From the NCBI GenBank assembly GCA_933822405.4, contig CAKOGP040002247.1:1-64000 (forward strand): a stretch of DNA of 64,000 nucleotides, read 5' to 3'. Origin of the DNA: Cylindrotheca closterium. Taxonomy: Eukaryota > Bacillariophyta > Bacillariophyceae > Bacillariales > Bacillariaceae. A program made the translations under genes and the position numbers. The notes beneath the pieces are model-generated. The model searched no databases. It saw only the letters and a list, made by a program, of their open reading frames with translations, and was not told the DNA's origin. How positions within the stretch are numbered: the stretch's first letter is position 1; each line of letters opens with the position of its first letter. Shown here in pieces: positions 9,296 to 19,021 of the stretch.

Positions 9296-10456
9296 ATGAA
9301 GATCAAACAAAAGCTCACTGCTGGACAAAGCTATCAGCAAGTCAGTAGAAATAATTCAAGCGTCGTGTTCTTGGGCGGAGTTTTATTGGGAGCCATGCTG
9401 GTCATGATGGTGACGAATCAGACTAAAGTCAGTCACTATACCTTATCCGATGGATCCGTCTTGACCACTTCTACCAGCATTACGTCAACCATTGCCACTC
9501 ATTCTCCACCTGGAGGAGTCCGGGCTCCATCTGTCCAGTCTGTGCGATCATCATCATCATCGGAAGAAGCGAAGGATGGCAGCGATGACAATAAGAAAAA
9601 TGACGATGGGGGAGGCACTACTGCTGTCTCCTACGAACGTGCCAGTCGGGACAGTGGCGGTTTCTTTGATGACATTTCTGACAATGCCTGGGCGCTCATG
9701 AAGCAACGTGTCAAGTCTCGCACCAATTTTATGTTCCCAGACAAGAATAACCATCACATTGCTCAACCAGAGGCTTGGTATCAAGAAAATTTTGAACCAG
9801 ACTTTACCTGTTCGCATGAACGCCGCATCGGTGGAATGGGAGATGGGCCCAAATGGGTTTGCGATCCTCACCGATTGATGGAATCCAAAGAAACACCACA
9901 AGAGAAAAAGGACTGTCTAGTCTACAGTGTTGGATCAGAAGGCAACTTTATGTTTGAAAATGCTGTAATGAAGGAGATTGGAAAGCATTGTGAGATTCAC
10001 ACCTTTGATCCAGAGATCCAAGGAAGACCATATGGACATTTGGCGCCAGAGGGTGTGAACTACCACAATTGGGGATTCATGAGTGAGACTGATGGCCAGC
10101 AAGCCCAAGCGAAATACTACGCTAACGTGAACCGATTCAAGGGCAACTACAAGACAATGAAGACTACCATTGAAGAGCTGGGACATGTTGGGAGAGAAAT
10201 TGATATTTTCAAGATCGATTGCGAAGGGTGCGAGTGGACGACCTTCCGGGGATGGTTTAATTCTGGCGCCACCCTAAGGCAAATTTTGGTGGAAGTACAC
10301 AAGACTCCGGCAGACACGGTGGTTGATTTCTTTACGGGTATGCAAGAGCATGGCTACGTCACCTTTCACAAGGAGCCAAACATTCAGTATGCCGCCGGAA
10401 GGTGCGTAGAATATGCCTTTTTGAAATTGGAAGACTCCTTCTTCCAAGACGATTAG
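9296..10456 (+). CDS. Membrane-anchored methyltransferase-like protein, paralogue 1
   Basis: A 386-residue protein. Residues 22-40 are one hydrophobic segment near the N-terminus, giving a type II anchor with a lumenal catalytic part. A Ser/Asp-rich stem (about 50-115) follows. The domain from about 160 on has the pattern of METTL24/FkbM-like methyltransferases (Methyltransf_22 type). It includes a Cys-bearing WVCDP box, motif I as VYSVGSEGNFMFE (209-221), an acidic loop EIHTFDPE (233-240), and the conserved IDIFKIDCEGCEW with its D/E pair near 297-309. The substrate is probably a glycan or small molecule in the secretory pathway, which is inference. Start context AAGATGA. The tandem paralogue follows 285 bp downstream in the same direction. 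Confidence 0.75.
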   Translation: MKIKQKLTAGQSYQQVSRNNSSVVFLGGVLLGAMLVMMVTNQTKVSHYTLSDGSVLTTSTSITSTIATHSPPGGVRAPSVQSVRSSSSSEEAKDGSDDNKKNDDGGGTTAVSYERASRDSGGFFDDISDNAWALMKQRVKSRTNFMFPDKNNHHIAQPEAWYQENFEPDFTCSHERRIGGMGDGPKWVCDPHRLMESKETPQEKKDCLVYSVGSEGNFMFENAVMKEIGKHCEIHTFDPEIQGRPYGHLAPEGVNYHNWGFMSETDGQQAQAKYYANVNRFKGNYKTMKTTIEELGHVGREIDIFKIDCEGCEWTTFRGWFNSGATLRQILVEVHKTPADTVVDFFTGMQEHGYVTFHKEPNIQYAAGRCVEYAFLKLEDSFFQDD

Positions 10457-10741
10457 TAACATTAGGAAGAAATGTTATTAGAGTATTCTATTCCGCAATT
10501 GCTAAGGACATGTGATTATAGTCGCAATTCATCATCTCTGTATCATGCTTATCATGTACCGGTATAATGTAATATTGTGTGACTTTTGGATTGTCGTCTG
10601 TCCTTCGCTATGGACCGACAACATCCTCAGATCCAAACATAATGCGATTCATAAATTATCGATCGTCGTTGAAATAATAAGGTTCAACTGTTACAGGCAA
10701 CAAGCCATCTGATCGGCCACAGAAATAGCGCGAGACATGAG
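10457..10741. other. Spacer between methyltransferase paralogues
   Basis: Contains the 3' UTR of the upstream copy and the promoter of the downstream copy. No motif is recognised. Confidence 0.4.
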
Positions 10742-11761
10742 ATGAGAATTACCAACAAGGGGAATCGTCAGATTCCTACCAGTGTCAGTCTTGTGGCTGG
10801 GTTTCTTTTGGGTGTTTTGGTGATGATGATGATGACAATGACAATAATGGATCGGAGTCCAGTGGATTCTTCTTTCACGCTGTTGGAAGACTCCTCGGCT
10901 CATGTAAACTGCAATCAACACCCCAAAACAAGTTTCGATGGCACATCCAACAAGATCAACTCCTACGAACTCGCCTATAAAGACAGCGGCGGCTTCTTTC
11001 AGGACATTTCCGAGTCCGATTGGAGGATGCTGAAGGATCGTGTCCAGACTCGACAGAATCACTTGCACATGGACGACCCTTTATTTCATCTGGAACCCTC
11101 CGAAGGCTGGTATCAAGAAAATTTTGAACCAGACTTTACGTGTCTGCACGAACGTCGCATTGGAGGCATGGGGGATGGACCCAAATGGGTGTGCGATCCT
11201 CATAGACTGACCAACAAGAAGGACTGCCTGATCTATAGTGTCGGTTCGGAAGGCAACTTTATGTTTGAAAATGCTTTACTGAAGGAAATTGGAAAGCATT
11301 GCGAGATCCACACTTTTGATCCAGAGATTCAAGGAATATCCTATGGCCATTTAGCACCGTTAGGAGTGCATTACCACAATTGGGGATTTATGAGTAAGAG
11401 TTCCAAAGAAGCCCAGAATGAATACTATTGGAATGCCATGGAGTTCCAATCTGCTTACAAGACAATGAAGGAAACAATCGAAACCTTGGGCCATGTCGGT
11501 CGGGAAATTGATATTTTCAAGATCGATTGCGAAGGATGCGAGTGGACGACATTTCCGGACTGGTTCCGTTCGGGGGCTACACTTCGACAGATCTTGGTGG
11601 AAGTACACAAAACACCGGACGATACAGTCAATGAATTCTTTACGGGTATGCAAGAGAACGGATATGTCACATTTCATAAAGAACCCAACATTCAGTTTGC
11701 ACAAGGAAGCTGTGTGGAGTATGCCTTTCTGAAGTTGGAAGATTCCTTCTTTCAGAAATGA
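10742..11761 (+). CDS. Membrane-anchored methyltransferase-like protein, paralogue 2
   Basis: A 339-residue tandem paralogue of the gene at 9296. Hydrophobic residues 15-35 form the anchor, and the stem is about 45 residues shorter than in paralogue 1. From WYQENFEPDFTC onward the two proteins are closely similar, with the same motif I (IYSVGSEGNFMFE), EIHTFDPE and IDIFKIDCEGCEW boxes, ending in YAFLKLEDSFFQ. The stem and anchor have diverged faster than the catalytic part, as expected for Golgi-type enzymes. The stop codon lies only about 45 bp before the decayed CRAL-TRIO/DUF6824 copy. Confidence 0.75.
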   Translation: MRITNKGNRQIPTSVSLVAGFLLGVLVMMMMTMTIMDRSPVDSSFTLLEDSSAHVNCNQHPKTSFDGTSNKINSYELAYKDSGGFFQDISESDWRMLKDRVQTRQNHLHMDDPLFHLEPSEGWYQENFEPDFTCLHERRIGGMGDGPKWVCDPHRLTNKKDCLIYSVGSEGNFMFENALLKEIGKHCEIHTFDPEIQGISYGHLAPLGVHYHNWGFMSKSSKEAQNEYYWNAMEFQSAYKTMKETIETLGHVGREIDIFKIDCEGCEWTTFPDWFRSGATLRQILVEVHKTPDDTVNEFFTGMQENGYVTFHKEPNIQFAQGSCVEYAFLKLEDSFFQK

Positions 11762-11804
11762 TGGAACGAGACTTGCATTGGTAGCTCTTGATCTGTCTTC
11801 GTTG

Positions 11805-12455
11805 AATGTCTTGCGCTCCAAAATGAAATACAGATGGGATATTACATCTCGATGAGCGCTGTAGAATCCCAAGGAGCACCAATCAACGGAACGAAAACTG
11901 AAGGATAAGATCGGGGGCAGTGGATGCAACGAAAACGCCAAATACTGAACCGTAGCTTTCAGTCCATGCTGTAATTGTTGATATGCATTGGATTGCACAA
12001 TGACCTCATAGCTCTTTTGAACCTTGGCTGATTCCAAATCACATGGCAGCTCTTTAGGTATGCTCCGACGAAATCAGCGAACATGTGCGTCATTACAGCA
12101 TCATCACCGCGGCTTCAATAAAAGTGAGAACGAGATGAAGATTCTATGTACTATGGTAGCTAAACAGAATGAGGCTGCAGGGTTGAGCTGAGAGAAGGAA
12201 CCAGTCCCACTGAAGATGCCGTTCTCGCTATTGTCGGTGACAGGTATAACAATATGGGAAACCGACGCCTCCAAACCCTTGTCAAAGACATCTCCCAAGC
12301 CTATCAAACTGGAAGCAAGGATTGAAGAAAAGTTTTGGTCGATTGCGTCATTCATTGATATGATTATTGTCAATGGAATGAGTTGCCGAAAGACCAAATT
12401 CGGAAGATTGTCGCACAAGCATTCCATAATACCTATCATCGTCAGAAATAGATAG
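11805..12455 (+). pseudogene. Decayed CRAL-TRIO/DUF6824 gene copy
   Basis: Recognisable by eye against the intact copies. GCGCTCCAAAATGAA onward matches the end of exon 1, with a GATGAGCGCTGTAGAATC block and a GGGGGCAGTGGATGCAACGAA block. From about 12029 the sequence follows exon 2 (ATTCCAAATCACATGGC) through CCCACTGAAGATGCCGTTCTC to CGTCAGAAATAGATAG. The 5' half is missing, there is an internal deletion of exon 2 between the Cys-Leu-Tyr region and the DUF6824 start, and frameshifts and stops break the frame. It is truncated immediately downstream of the methyltransferase gene. It marks an older member of the array and is certainly non-functional as a full protein. Confidence 0.8.
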
Positions 12456-12625
12456 AATGATCGCAGCTTCTTACAGATGCAGCGACTGGGAAAGATCATC
12501 CTAACTGTACTATCATTCAACTCGGAAGGATCATCCCTACTACAGCATTGAACATTATCGGATAACATACAGTAGTGCGGGGGGTTATATTTGGGGTCGG
12601 GTTTTCGGGTTTCACATCAGGCCCT
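12456..12625. other. Spacer between pseudogene and left inverted repeat
   Basis: Contains GGGGGGTTATATTTGGGG and no coding signal. Confidence 0.4.
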
Positions 12626-12684
12626 AAACAAGCACATTATATTTACCAAAAGACACCGGCACGGTCAGTCTGACCTCCACCTCC
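12626..12684 (+). repeat. 59-bp inverted repeat, left arm
   Basis: Starts AAACAAGCACATTATATT and ends GACCTCCACCTCC. It is the exact reverse complement of 14150-14208. It contains an inner palindrome, GGTCAGTCTGACC. No flanking target-site duplication is apparent. Confidence 0.95.
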
Positions 12685-13165
12685 CACATCTGGTGAACCA
12701 AATCGGAGTGGAAGGACAGACCCATCAAATAATTCACGAATTTTCACAAGTTCAAATACTGCTTGTATTCAAATTGAAAATACTGCTTGTATTTTATACT
12801 GTATGATACGATAGTTACTATTTGTACTCAAAAGTCGGTAGCGGAATCGAAGCTTTTTAAAAACACCTGAAGACAAAGTAAAAGAGCTGTTGGCTCTACT
12901 AGATACGATTTGACTGTACATATACTATATCTAATATGATTTTGGCGCTGGTACCGGTACACTGGTCCCTCCGTCTTTGCAATGTGTCCACACAAATCAG
13001 TGTGGGGAATATGAATAATATCAAACTAGACAAGAGGGCAAAACCTGAAAAGCAACAAAGCAGTTGCCGCCTTGTAGAATGATTACATGTTGCAGATTGA
13101 AAAGCAGGTGCTGCCAACAAGGGACGAAGGTGGCTGAAGGAAGCCAATGAGCCATTCGAACAAGA

Positions 13166-13768
13166 CTATTGAACCATCTCTGAATCATCTGTGTGGTGGT
13201 GATGATGCAGAGCCGAGTATTGTTTTGCGTCAAATAAAGCAGACACTACATACACTGCTGTATCAATAGTAGTAGCAGATCCAGGTGATGACAATTTAAG
13301 GCAAAACATTGTTGGTGTCAGCATACACACACAAAACATAGGTTGAATGGAGGATGACCTATTCACCAAGATCCACAATAACAATGAAGACAACGATGAC
13401 AATCATAATGACAATCCATGATAGCGCTTGCAGAGGCAACGCAGTGTATCAGGAGATGACGACAAGAAAGCTGCGGATGGTGGAGGCAACTCAGCATATC
13501 CTTACAAATGAAGTCCCAGTCTGACAATACCGTCTGACAAGACCAACTTTTGACCATTCCCAGAGTGCCGGCTCCCAACATGGTGAACAACATGGCTTGA
13601 ATTGAAAATCTAGTGGCGGTATCATTGTCCCAGTTGTAACTAGTGTAGGAAAGTGTGGGGCCGCTAGAAACTGAGATGTCACCAGTCATAGTCAAACCCT
13701 AGCCCTCCTTTTCTTGATGACAGTAGCACAGCAGCATCCATACCTGCAGACGATCCAGCCATCTTCAT
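13166..13768 (-). CDS. Small two-helix membrane protein (4 short exons)
   Basis: The proposed exons on the minus strand are 13744-13768, 13506-13670, 13367-13426 and 13166-13257, giving 113 residues in one continuous frame. The introns are 73, 79 and 109 bp and all GT-AG. Joining them builds one protein that no single frame shows: an N-terminal polar segment, a hydrophobic stretch IQAMLFTMLGAGTLGMV (about 33-50), a short loop with two Cys, then a very hydrophobic helix WIVIMIVIVVFIVIVDLAVYVV (about 65-87), created by joining exons 3 and 4, and a His-rich tail ending in DDSEMVQ. No family was recognised. It lies inside the 59-bp inverted-repeat pair. The coherence of frame and hydrophobicity across three junctions supports a real gene, but no homologue is known to me. 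Confidence 0.5.
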
Positions 13769-14149
13769 TACTCCAATGCACCAAATCTCCAACCTGTTAA
13801 AGCGAGGACTTGGCACAACACAATGAAGCTTTTATGCTACATACTGTTTGTCACTCTGCGCAATGAAAGTTGAGGAACAGATATGTAAAAAGCTCAGTAT
13901 GCAGAAGCGGATGAAGGAAGAACCCGTCTCTGAGGAATTGGAAGTGCCACTGGCTAGTACTAATGAAAGAAGAAGGAAGATTCAGCTTGTTCACGGATTG
14001 GGTTGGAACAACACAAAACAAAAGGACAGCAACAGTGCGTTCTGGTGGTGATGTTTTTTATGTGGTGATGTGTGATGTGTGTAATATTTTGTCTTCGCTG
14101 TTTCTGCGAGCAGTATTTCTGCGAGCAAGCCGGGTGTAGTCGTTGTGTT

Positions 14150-14208
14150 GGAGGTGGAGGTCAGACTGACCGTGCCGGTGTCTTTTGGTAAATATAATGT
14201 GCTTGTTT
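14150..14208 (-). repeat. 59-bp inverted repeat, right arm
   Basis: Perfect reverse complement of 12626-12684. The pair spans 1,583 bp. The right arm lies 167 bp upstream of the start codon of CRAL-TRIO/DUF6824 copy 1. Confidence 0.95.
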
Positions 14209-14374
14209 TCCGGAGAAACACACGTTAGAATTTTGGAAATTATTATAAAATACATCTTTTTTATCATAATTTTTATTTATAGTCCCAAGTGCGGACGTGC
14301 AGTATATGCTCGGAAAAGGCAACACGTATTAGTACGCAGCAGTGGCAAGTCACATAGATAAAACATACAATAAG

Positions 14375-15799
14375 ATGAGTTCCTTCCGTCAATCCTTTGA
14401 CAATCCAACATGTTTTTGCATTGGCAATGAAAGGACAGTCTCTCCTGGTCATCGAAAGCTGCCACAAGGAGATGATGGCTTGACGACTGAAGACCGTCAA
14501 AAAACAAAAGAAATCGACGATCTACTGTCTCTTGCATTGAAGGGGCTCTCTTTTAAAGAGCGGCAAGAACAGCAGGATATACTTCACGGCGTTGCGGGAG
14601 CGATTGCCGAGGAAGCAACCTTCATTGAAGCTTCACTTCAAGAGCTAGAAAGCCATCTTAGCAACATCAAGAACGGAAGCGTTTATGAGATGGCTGAAAA
14701 CGTGGACCCTGATTACGTCATAGCAAGAGCATTTCGAGTGATGTTTCTCAGAGGCGCTCGCTACAACTCAAAGGCTGCGGCAAATCAGATGCTCAAGTTC
14801 TTTGAAATGAAGCATCAATTGTTTGGGAGAGGAAAACTAGTGAAAGATATCACATTAGATGATCTCGATGAGGGTGATATTGCGTGCCTGAAGACTGGGT
14901 GGGTTCAACTTGCGGGAAAAGACCGATCGGGTAGACAGATTATTCTTAATCTTCCAGGGCTGAGAGACGATAACATGACGCTCCAAAATGAACTACGCAT
15001 GCGATATACCATTTTGATGAGCGCCTTAGAATCGGAGGAAACGCAGATCAAAGGGATCGTTCCCATCTCTTATGCAGTTGGTGATCAGAAGAGTAGATTC
15101 GGTGGCAGCGGGTACTATGAAAACGCGAAGATCGCTTTTGTAAGTTGGATTTGTCCTGTTCGTCCATGATTCATATATGAATCTCACCCTTCTGTTAAAT
15201 TTCAGACAATCCCCAATCACATGGCGGCCCTTCATCTCTGCACAGATGAAATCAGTGAGCATCTATGCCATCACTGTATCATCAAACTAGCTCCGATGAA
15301 GATTAGAGCGAGATACAGAATCCACTATGGCAGCCAAACAGAATGCTTATATCGAATGTCTAGCTACGGAATACCGAACAGTTTTCTGCAAGTAGACCCC
15401 AACACAAACACAATAAATAGAGAACGCCACCTCAGATGGGTTGAGTCTCGCTACAATAAGGAAAGGGGTGACTGTCTTTTGTCACCAGTTGTCGCCCCTG
15501 TACAAGTGGATCTTATCAGTCCTACTGAAGATGACGTTCTCTTTATGGGTGGCATAAAGTGTAGAAACTTGGGAAACCAACGGTTTCGAGTCCTTGTCAA
15601 CGGTATGTCCCAAGGCTACCAAACTGGAAGCAGGGGATCAAGACGCACCATAGTAGATTGCATAATTCATTCGATAAATGAATCTGGAGGTCGGTTTCTG
15701 AAACAGCATCCAGACGGTCTATGGAGAGAGTTGCCCGAAGACCAAACTCGGAACACCATCACACAAGCATTCCGTAACACCTATCGCCGCCAGAAATAG
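14375..15799 (+). CDS. CRAL-TRIO + DUF6824 fusion protein, copy 1
   Basis: Exons 14375-15139 and 15206-15799, with a 66-bp phase-0 GTAAGT...TTTCAG intron, give 452 residues. The start was chosen at MSSFRQSF because copies 2 and 3 begin there. Residues about 110-145 look like the helical CRAL-TRIO N region (DPDYVIARAFRVMFLRGARY). Residues 160-320 follow the Sec14/CRAL-TRIO pattern (GKDRSGRQIILNL, then YGIPNSFLQVD), which in the family binds lipids or other hydrophobic ligands. Residues about 362-447 match DUF6824, a diatom-enriched domain (DVLFMGG...N.GN.RFR, GGRFLKQ...W.E, R..I.QAFR). The role of DUF6824 is unknown; a nucleic-acid or regulatory role is only inference. The C-terminal two thirds is identical by eye to copy 2. 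Confidence 0.82.
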
Positions 15800-16250
15800 A
15801 TAGAGATGATGTTGTCTTTCTTGGTATAATCAGCATTGCGTCAAAAGGAACGACGGTGGTATCTTATTTTGGCTCAAACTGGCTGGAGCGTACAGTCTGG
15901 AAAACGAAGGGTAATTTGAATAACTTGTAATTAGCAAGTCGAAAATCATGCTGTCATTGAGGGATGATCGTCACAGCAACATTTCGAGTCGCTGCAAGGA
16001 TTCCTGGAGATCTTAGCGCCAAGAGTTACATGAAGTACCATCGGCTAGAGTAGTACCAGGTACTGGGGGGTTGCATTTTGTATCAACGAGCGTGCAGCTC
16101 TGTTTTTAACCGTTTCCTGGTCCGACAATGCATTGGTAGAGCCAGTACAAAATGAATGTGAAATCGACTACACCGACTTCTCCAAAATAGTACCTAAAAC
16201 CTCTAAATACTACTCGCCAAATATGGCCACCAAAGAACTAAGCACATAGT
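15800..16250. other. Spacer with duplicated 3' flank
   Basis: The first 170 bp share TATCTTATTTTGGCTCAAAC and AGTCGAAAATCA...TGTCATTGAGGGATG with the 3' flank of copy 2 (19022-19150), so the duplication unit extended past the stop codon. The rest shows no gene. Confidence 0.6.
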
Positions 16251-16485
16251 TCAAAGACATTTATATCAATAAAGAGGTCTGATAAGAGTATATGTGGGGA
16301 AATTGTTGTTGGAAGTCACTTTCCTATTTTGACGTTCAATCAAAGGGCTTTTTTAGTTTCTTTCACGTAGATTCAGTATATTTGCTACAGTGATGGGAAA
16401 CACAGTATCAATTATCAAGCACATAGGAAAGTGTTTTCAAATCTATTGTATTCAATAGTGGGCCCTTGTCGTGTTATCGACAATG
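16251..16485. repeat. Tandem duplicate segment, left copy (235 bp)
   Basis: Matches 17126-17360 with about two differences, from TCAAAGACATTTATATC to GTTATCGACAATG. With the 15-bp tail CCTCTTAACAGCAGA at 17111-17125 the unit is 250 bp. It is interrupted by the element at 16486-17105. Confidence 0.93.
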
Positions 16486-17105
16486 AGGCAGTGGGATTCC
16501 CCCTTTTCATTTTATTTCGTCCCCGCGATATTTAACGCGATTTCCCACAACTAGTTGTGGGAACAGATTTTTGCCAAAAATTCCCACAACTAGTTGTAGG
16601 AATCTTAAAAAATAGTTGTGGGAAATTCCTACAACTAGTTATGGGAATTTCCCACAACTAGTAGTGGGAATTTCCGTTGCGCAGCTGTCCGTTTTTTTGC
16701 CCTAAATGTATCACGAAATATCACGAAAACAATTAGAGTTTTTGGGAAACATCATATGTAGTTGTCTAATTTCTAGTCAGTACATATCAAACGTTGTTTT
16801 GTGTGTAGAACGGACAGTTTTCCGTAGAACGGACAGTTTTCCCATAATTCCCAATAAAACAATTAGAGTTGTGGGAAACTTCCCACAACTACAATTAGAG
16901 TTGTGGGAAACTTCAAATTTGTCTCAGTACATATCCTACGTGGTTTTCTGTGTAGAAATGACAGTTTTCCCACAACTGTTGAGGGAATTCCCACAACTAG
17001 TTGTGGGAAGCAAAATTGAGTTGTGGGAAAAATTGAGTTGTGGGAAAAATTGAGCTGTGGGAAAATCTCGCAACTAGGGGAGAAATCCGGGGATTCCCAC
17101 TGCCT
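16486..17105. mobile_element. 620-bp non-autonomous TIR element (MITE-like), 5-bp TSD CAATG
   Basis: Terminal inverted repeats AGGCAGTGGGATTCCCC and its complement at the right end match at 16 of 17 positions. CAATG flanks it at 16481-16485 and 17106-17110. The adjacent duplicate (17126-17375) shows the same site without the element (ATCGACAATGCCTCTAAACAGC), so the borders are exact. The interior is packed with copies of CCCACAACTAGTTGTGGG and half-palindromes. A 115-codon frame inside is built from these repeats and is unlikely to be a gene. The superfamily is unknown. Confidence 0.88.
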
Positions 17106-17125
17106 CAATGCCTCTTAACAGCAGA

Positions 17126-17375
17126 TCAAAGACATTTATATCAATAAAGAGGTCTGATAAGAGTATATGTGGGGAAATTGTTGTTGGAAGTCACTTTCCT
17201 ATTTTGACGTTCAATCAAAGGGCTTTTTTAGTTTCTTTCACGTAGATTCAGTACATTTGCTACAGTGATGGGAAACACAGTATCAACTATCAAGCACATA
17301 GGAAAGTGTTTTCAAATCTATTGTATTCAATAGTGGGCCCTTGTCGTGTTATCGACAATGCCTCTAAACAGCAGA
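17126..17375. repeat. Tandem duplicate segment, right copy with empty site
   Basis: A 250-bp uninterrupted copy of the segment split by the MITE-like element. It keeps one CAATG where the left copy has two flanking the insertion. Confidence 0.93.
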
Positions 17376-17596
17376 TCTGGACCTGACTTTTTAGATACAT
17401 AATTTTGACTAGTTTGACTACGTAGAATTTGTACAAAGTCTACGAAATGTATCGATTTGAACGATAGCAGGCCCAACAGACTTCTTGAAGACCAGTGAAG
17501 AATTCCTCTTTGGCCTGCCTGCGCGCTCTGCAATAACACTTTTTATCACAATAACCACACAACAAATGCAAGCGACGAATAATACATCATGTTAAG
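17376..17596. other. Putative promoter of copy 2
   Basis: Unlike the upstream region of copy 1, so the two near-identical coding regions have different promoters. No motif is recognised. Confidence 0.4.
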
Positions 17597-19021
17597 ATGA
17601 GTTCCTTCCGTCAATCCTTTGACAATCCAACCTGTTTTTGCATTGGCAATGAAAGGACAGTCTCTCCTGATCGCCAAAAGCTGCCACAAGTAGATGATGG
17701 CTTGACGACTGAAGACCGTCAAAAAACAAAGGAAATCGACGATCTACTTTCTCTTGCATTGAAGGGGCTCTCGTTTAAAGAGCGGCAAGAACAGCAGGAT
17801 ATACTTCACGGCGTTACGGGAACGTTTGCCGAGGAAGCAACCTTCATTGAAGCTTCACTTCAAGAGCTAGAAAGTCATCTTGGACAGATAAAGAAAGGTA
17901 GCGTTTATGAGATGGCCGAAAATATGGACCCTGATTACGTTACCGCTAGAGCATTTCGAGTGATGTTTCTCAGAGGCGCTCGCTACAACTCAAAGGCTGC
18001 GGCAAATCAGATGCTCAAGTTCTTTGAAATGAAGCATCAATTGTTTGGGAGAGGAAAACTAGTGAAAGATATCACATTAGATGATCTCGATGAGGGTGAT
18101 ATTGCGTGCCTGAAGACTGGGTGGGTTCAACTTGCGGGAAAAGACCGATCGGGTAGACAGATTATTCTTAATCTTCCAGGGCTGAGAGACGATAACATGA
18201 CGCTCCAAAATGAACTACGCATGCGATATACCATTTTGATGAGCGCCTTAGAATCGGAGGAAACGCAGATCAAAGGGATCGTTCCCATCTCTTATGCAGT
18301 TGGTGATCAGAAGAGTAGATTCGGTGGCAGCGGGTACTATGAAAACGCGAAGATCGCTTTTGTAAGTTGGATTTGTCCTGTTCGTCCATGATTCATATAT
18401 GAATCTCACCCTTCTGTTAAATTTCAGACAATCCCCAATCACATGGCGGCCCTTCATCTCTGCACAGATGAAATCAGTGAGCATCTATGCCATCACTGTA
18501 TCATCAAACTAGCTCCGATGAAGATTAGAGCGAGATACAGAATCCACTATGGCAGCCAAACAGAATGCTTATATCGAATGTCTAGCTACGGAATACCGAA
18601 CAGTTTTCTGCAAGTAGACCCCAACACAAACACAATAAATAGAGAACGCCACCTCAGATGGGTTGAGTCTCGCTACAATAAGGAAAGGGGTGACTGTCTT
18701 TTGTCACCAGTTGTCGCCCCTGTACAAGTGGATCTTATCAGTCCTACTGAAGATGACGTTCTCTTTATGGGTGGCATAAAGTGTAGAAACTTGGGAAACC
18801 AACGGTTTCGAGTCCTTGTCAACGGTATGTCCCAAGGCTACCAAACTGGAAGCAGGGGATCAAGACGCACCATAGTAGATTGCATAATTCATTCGATAAA
18901 TGAATCTGGAGGTCGGTTTCTGAAACAGCATCCAGATGGTCTATGGAGAGAGTTGCCCGAAGACCTAACTCGGAACACCATCACACAAGCATTCCGTAAC
19001 ACCTATCGCCGCCAGAAATAG
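17597..19021 (+). CDS. CRAL-TRIO + DUF6824 fusion protein, copy 2
   Basis: Exons 17597-18361 and 18428-19021 with the same 66-bp intron give 452 residues. Domain order is as in copy 1: charged helical N-terminus (about 40-100), CRAL-TRIO N helix region (110-145), CRAL-TRIO fold (160-320), DUF6824 (362-447). Differences from copy 1 cluster in the first 120 residues (DRQKLPQV, HGVTGTFAEE, LGQIKKGS, DYVTAR) plus one change near the C-terminus (L for Q in EDLTRN). The central ~990 bp, intron included, shows no difference by eye, which points to recent gene conversion or duplication. Confidence 0.82.

Noticed and set aside
12600..12690. CRISPR-like or other prokaryotic array
   Set aside because: Only two inverted copies exist and the window is clearly eukaryotic (introns, diatom families).
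14342..14374. Upstream ATG of CRAL-TRIO/DUF6824 copy 1
   Set aside because: The extension MASHIDKTYNK is not shared by copies 2 and 3, which begin at MSSF or MSAF.
16706..17053. 115-codon ORF inside the MITE-like element
   Set aside because: Built from the palindromic repeats, with no conserved domain.
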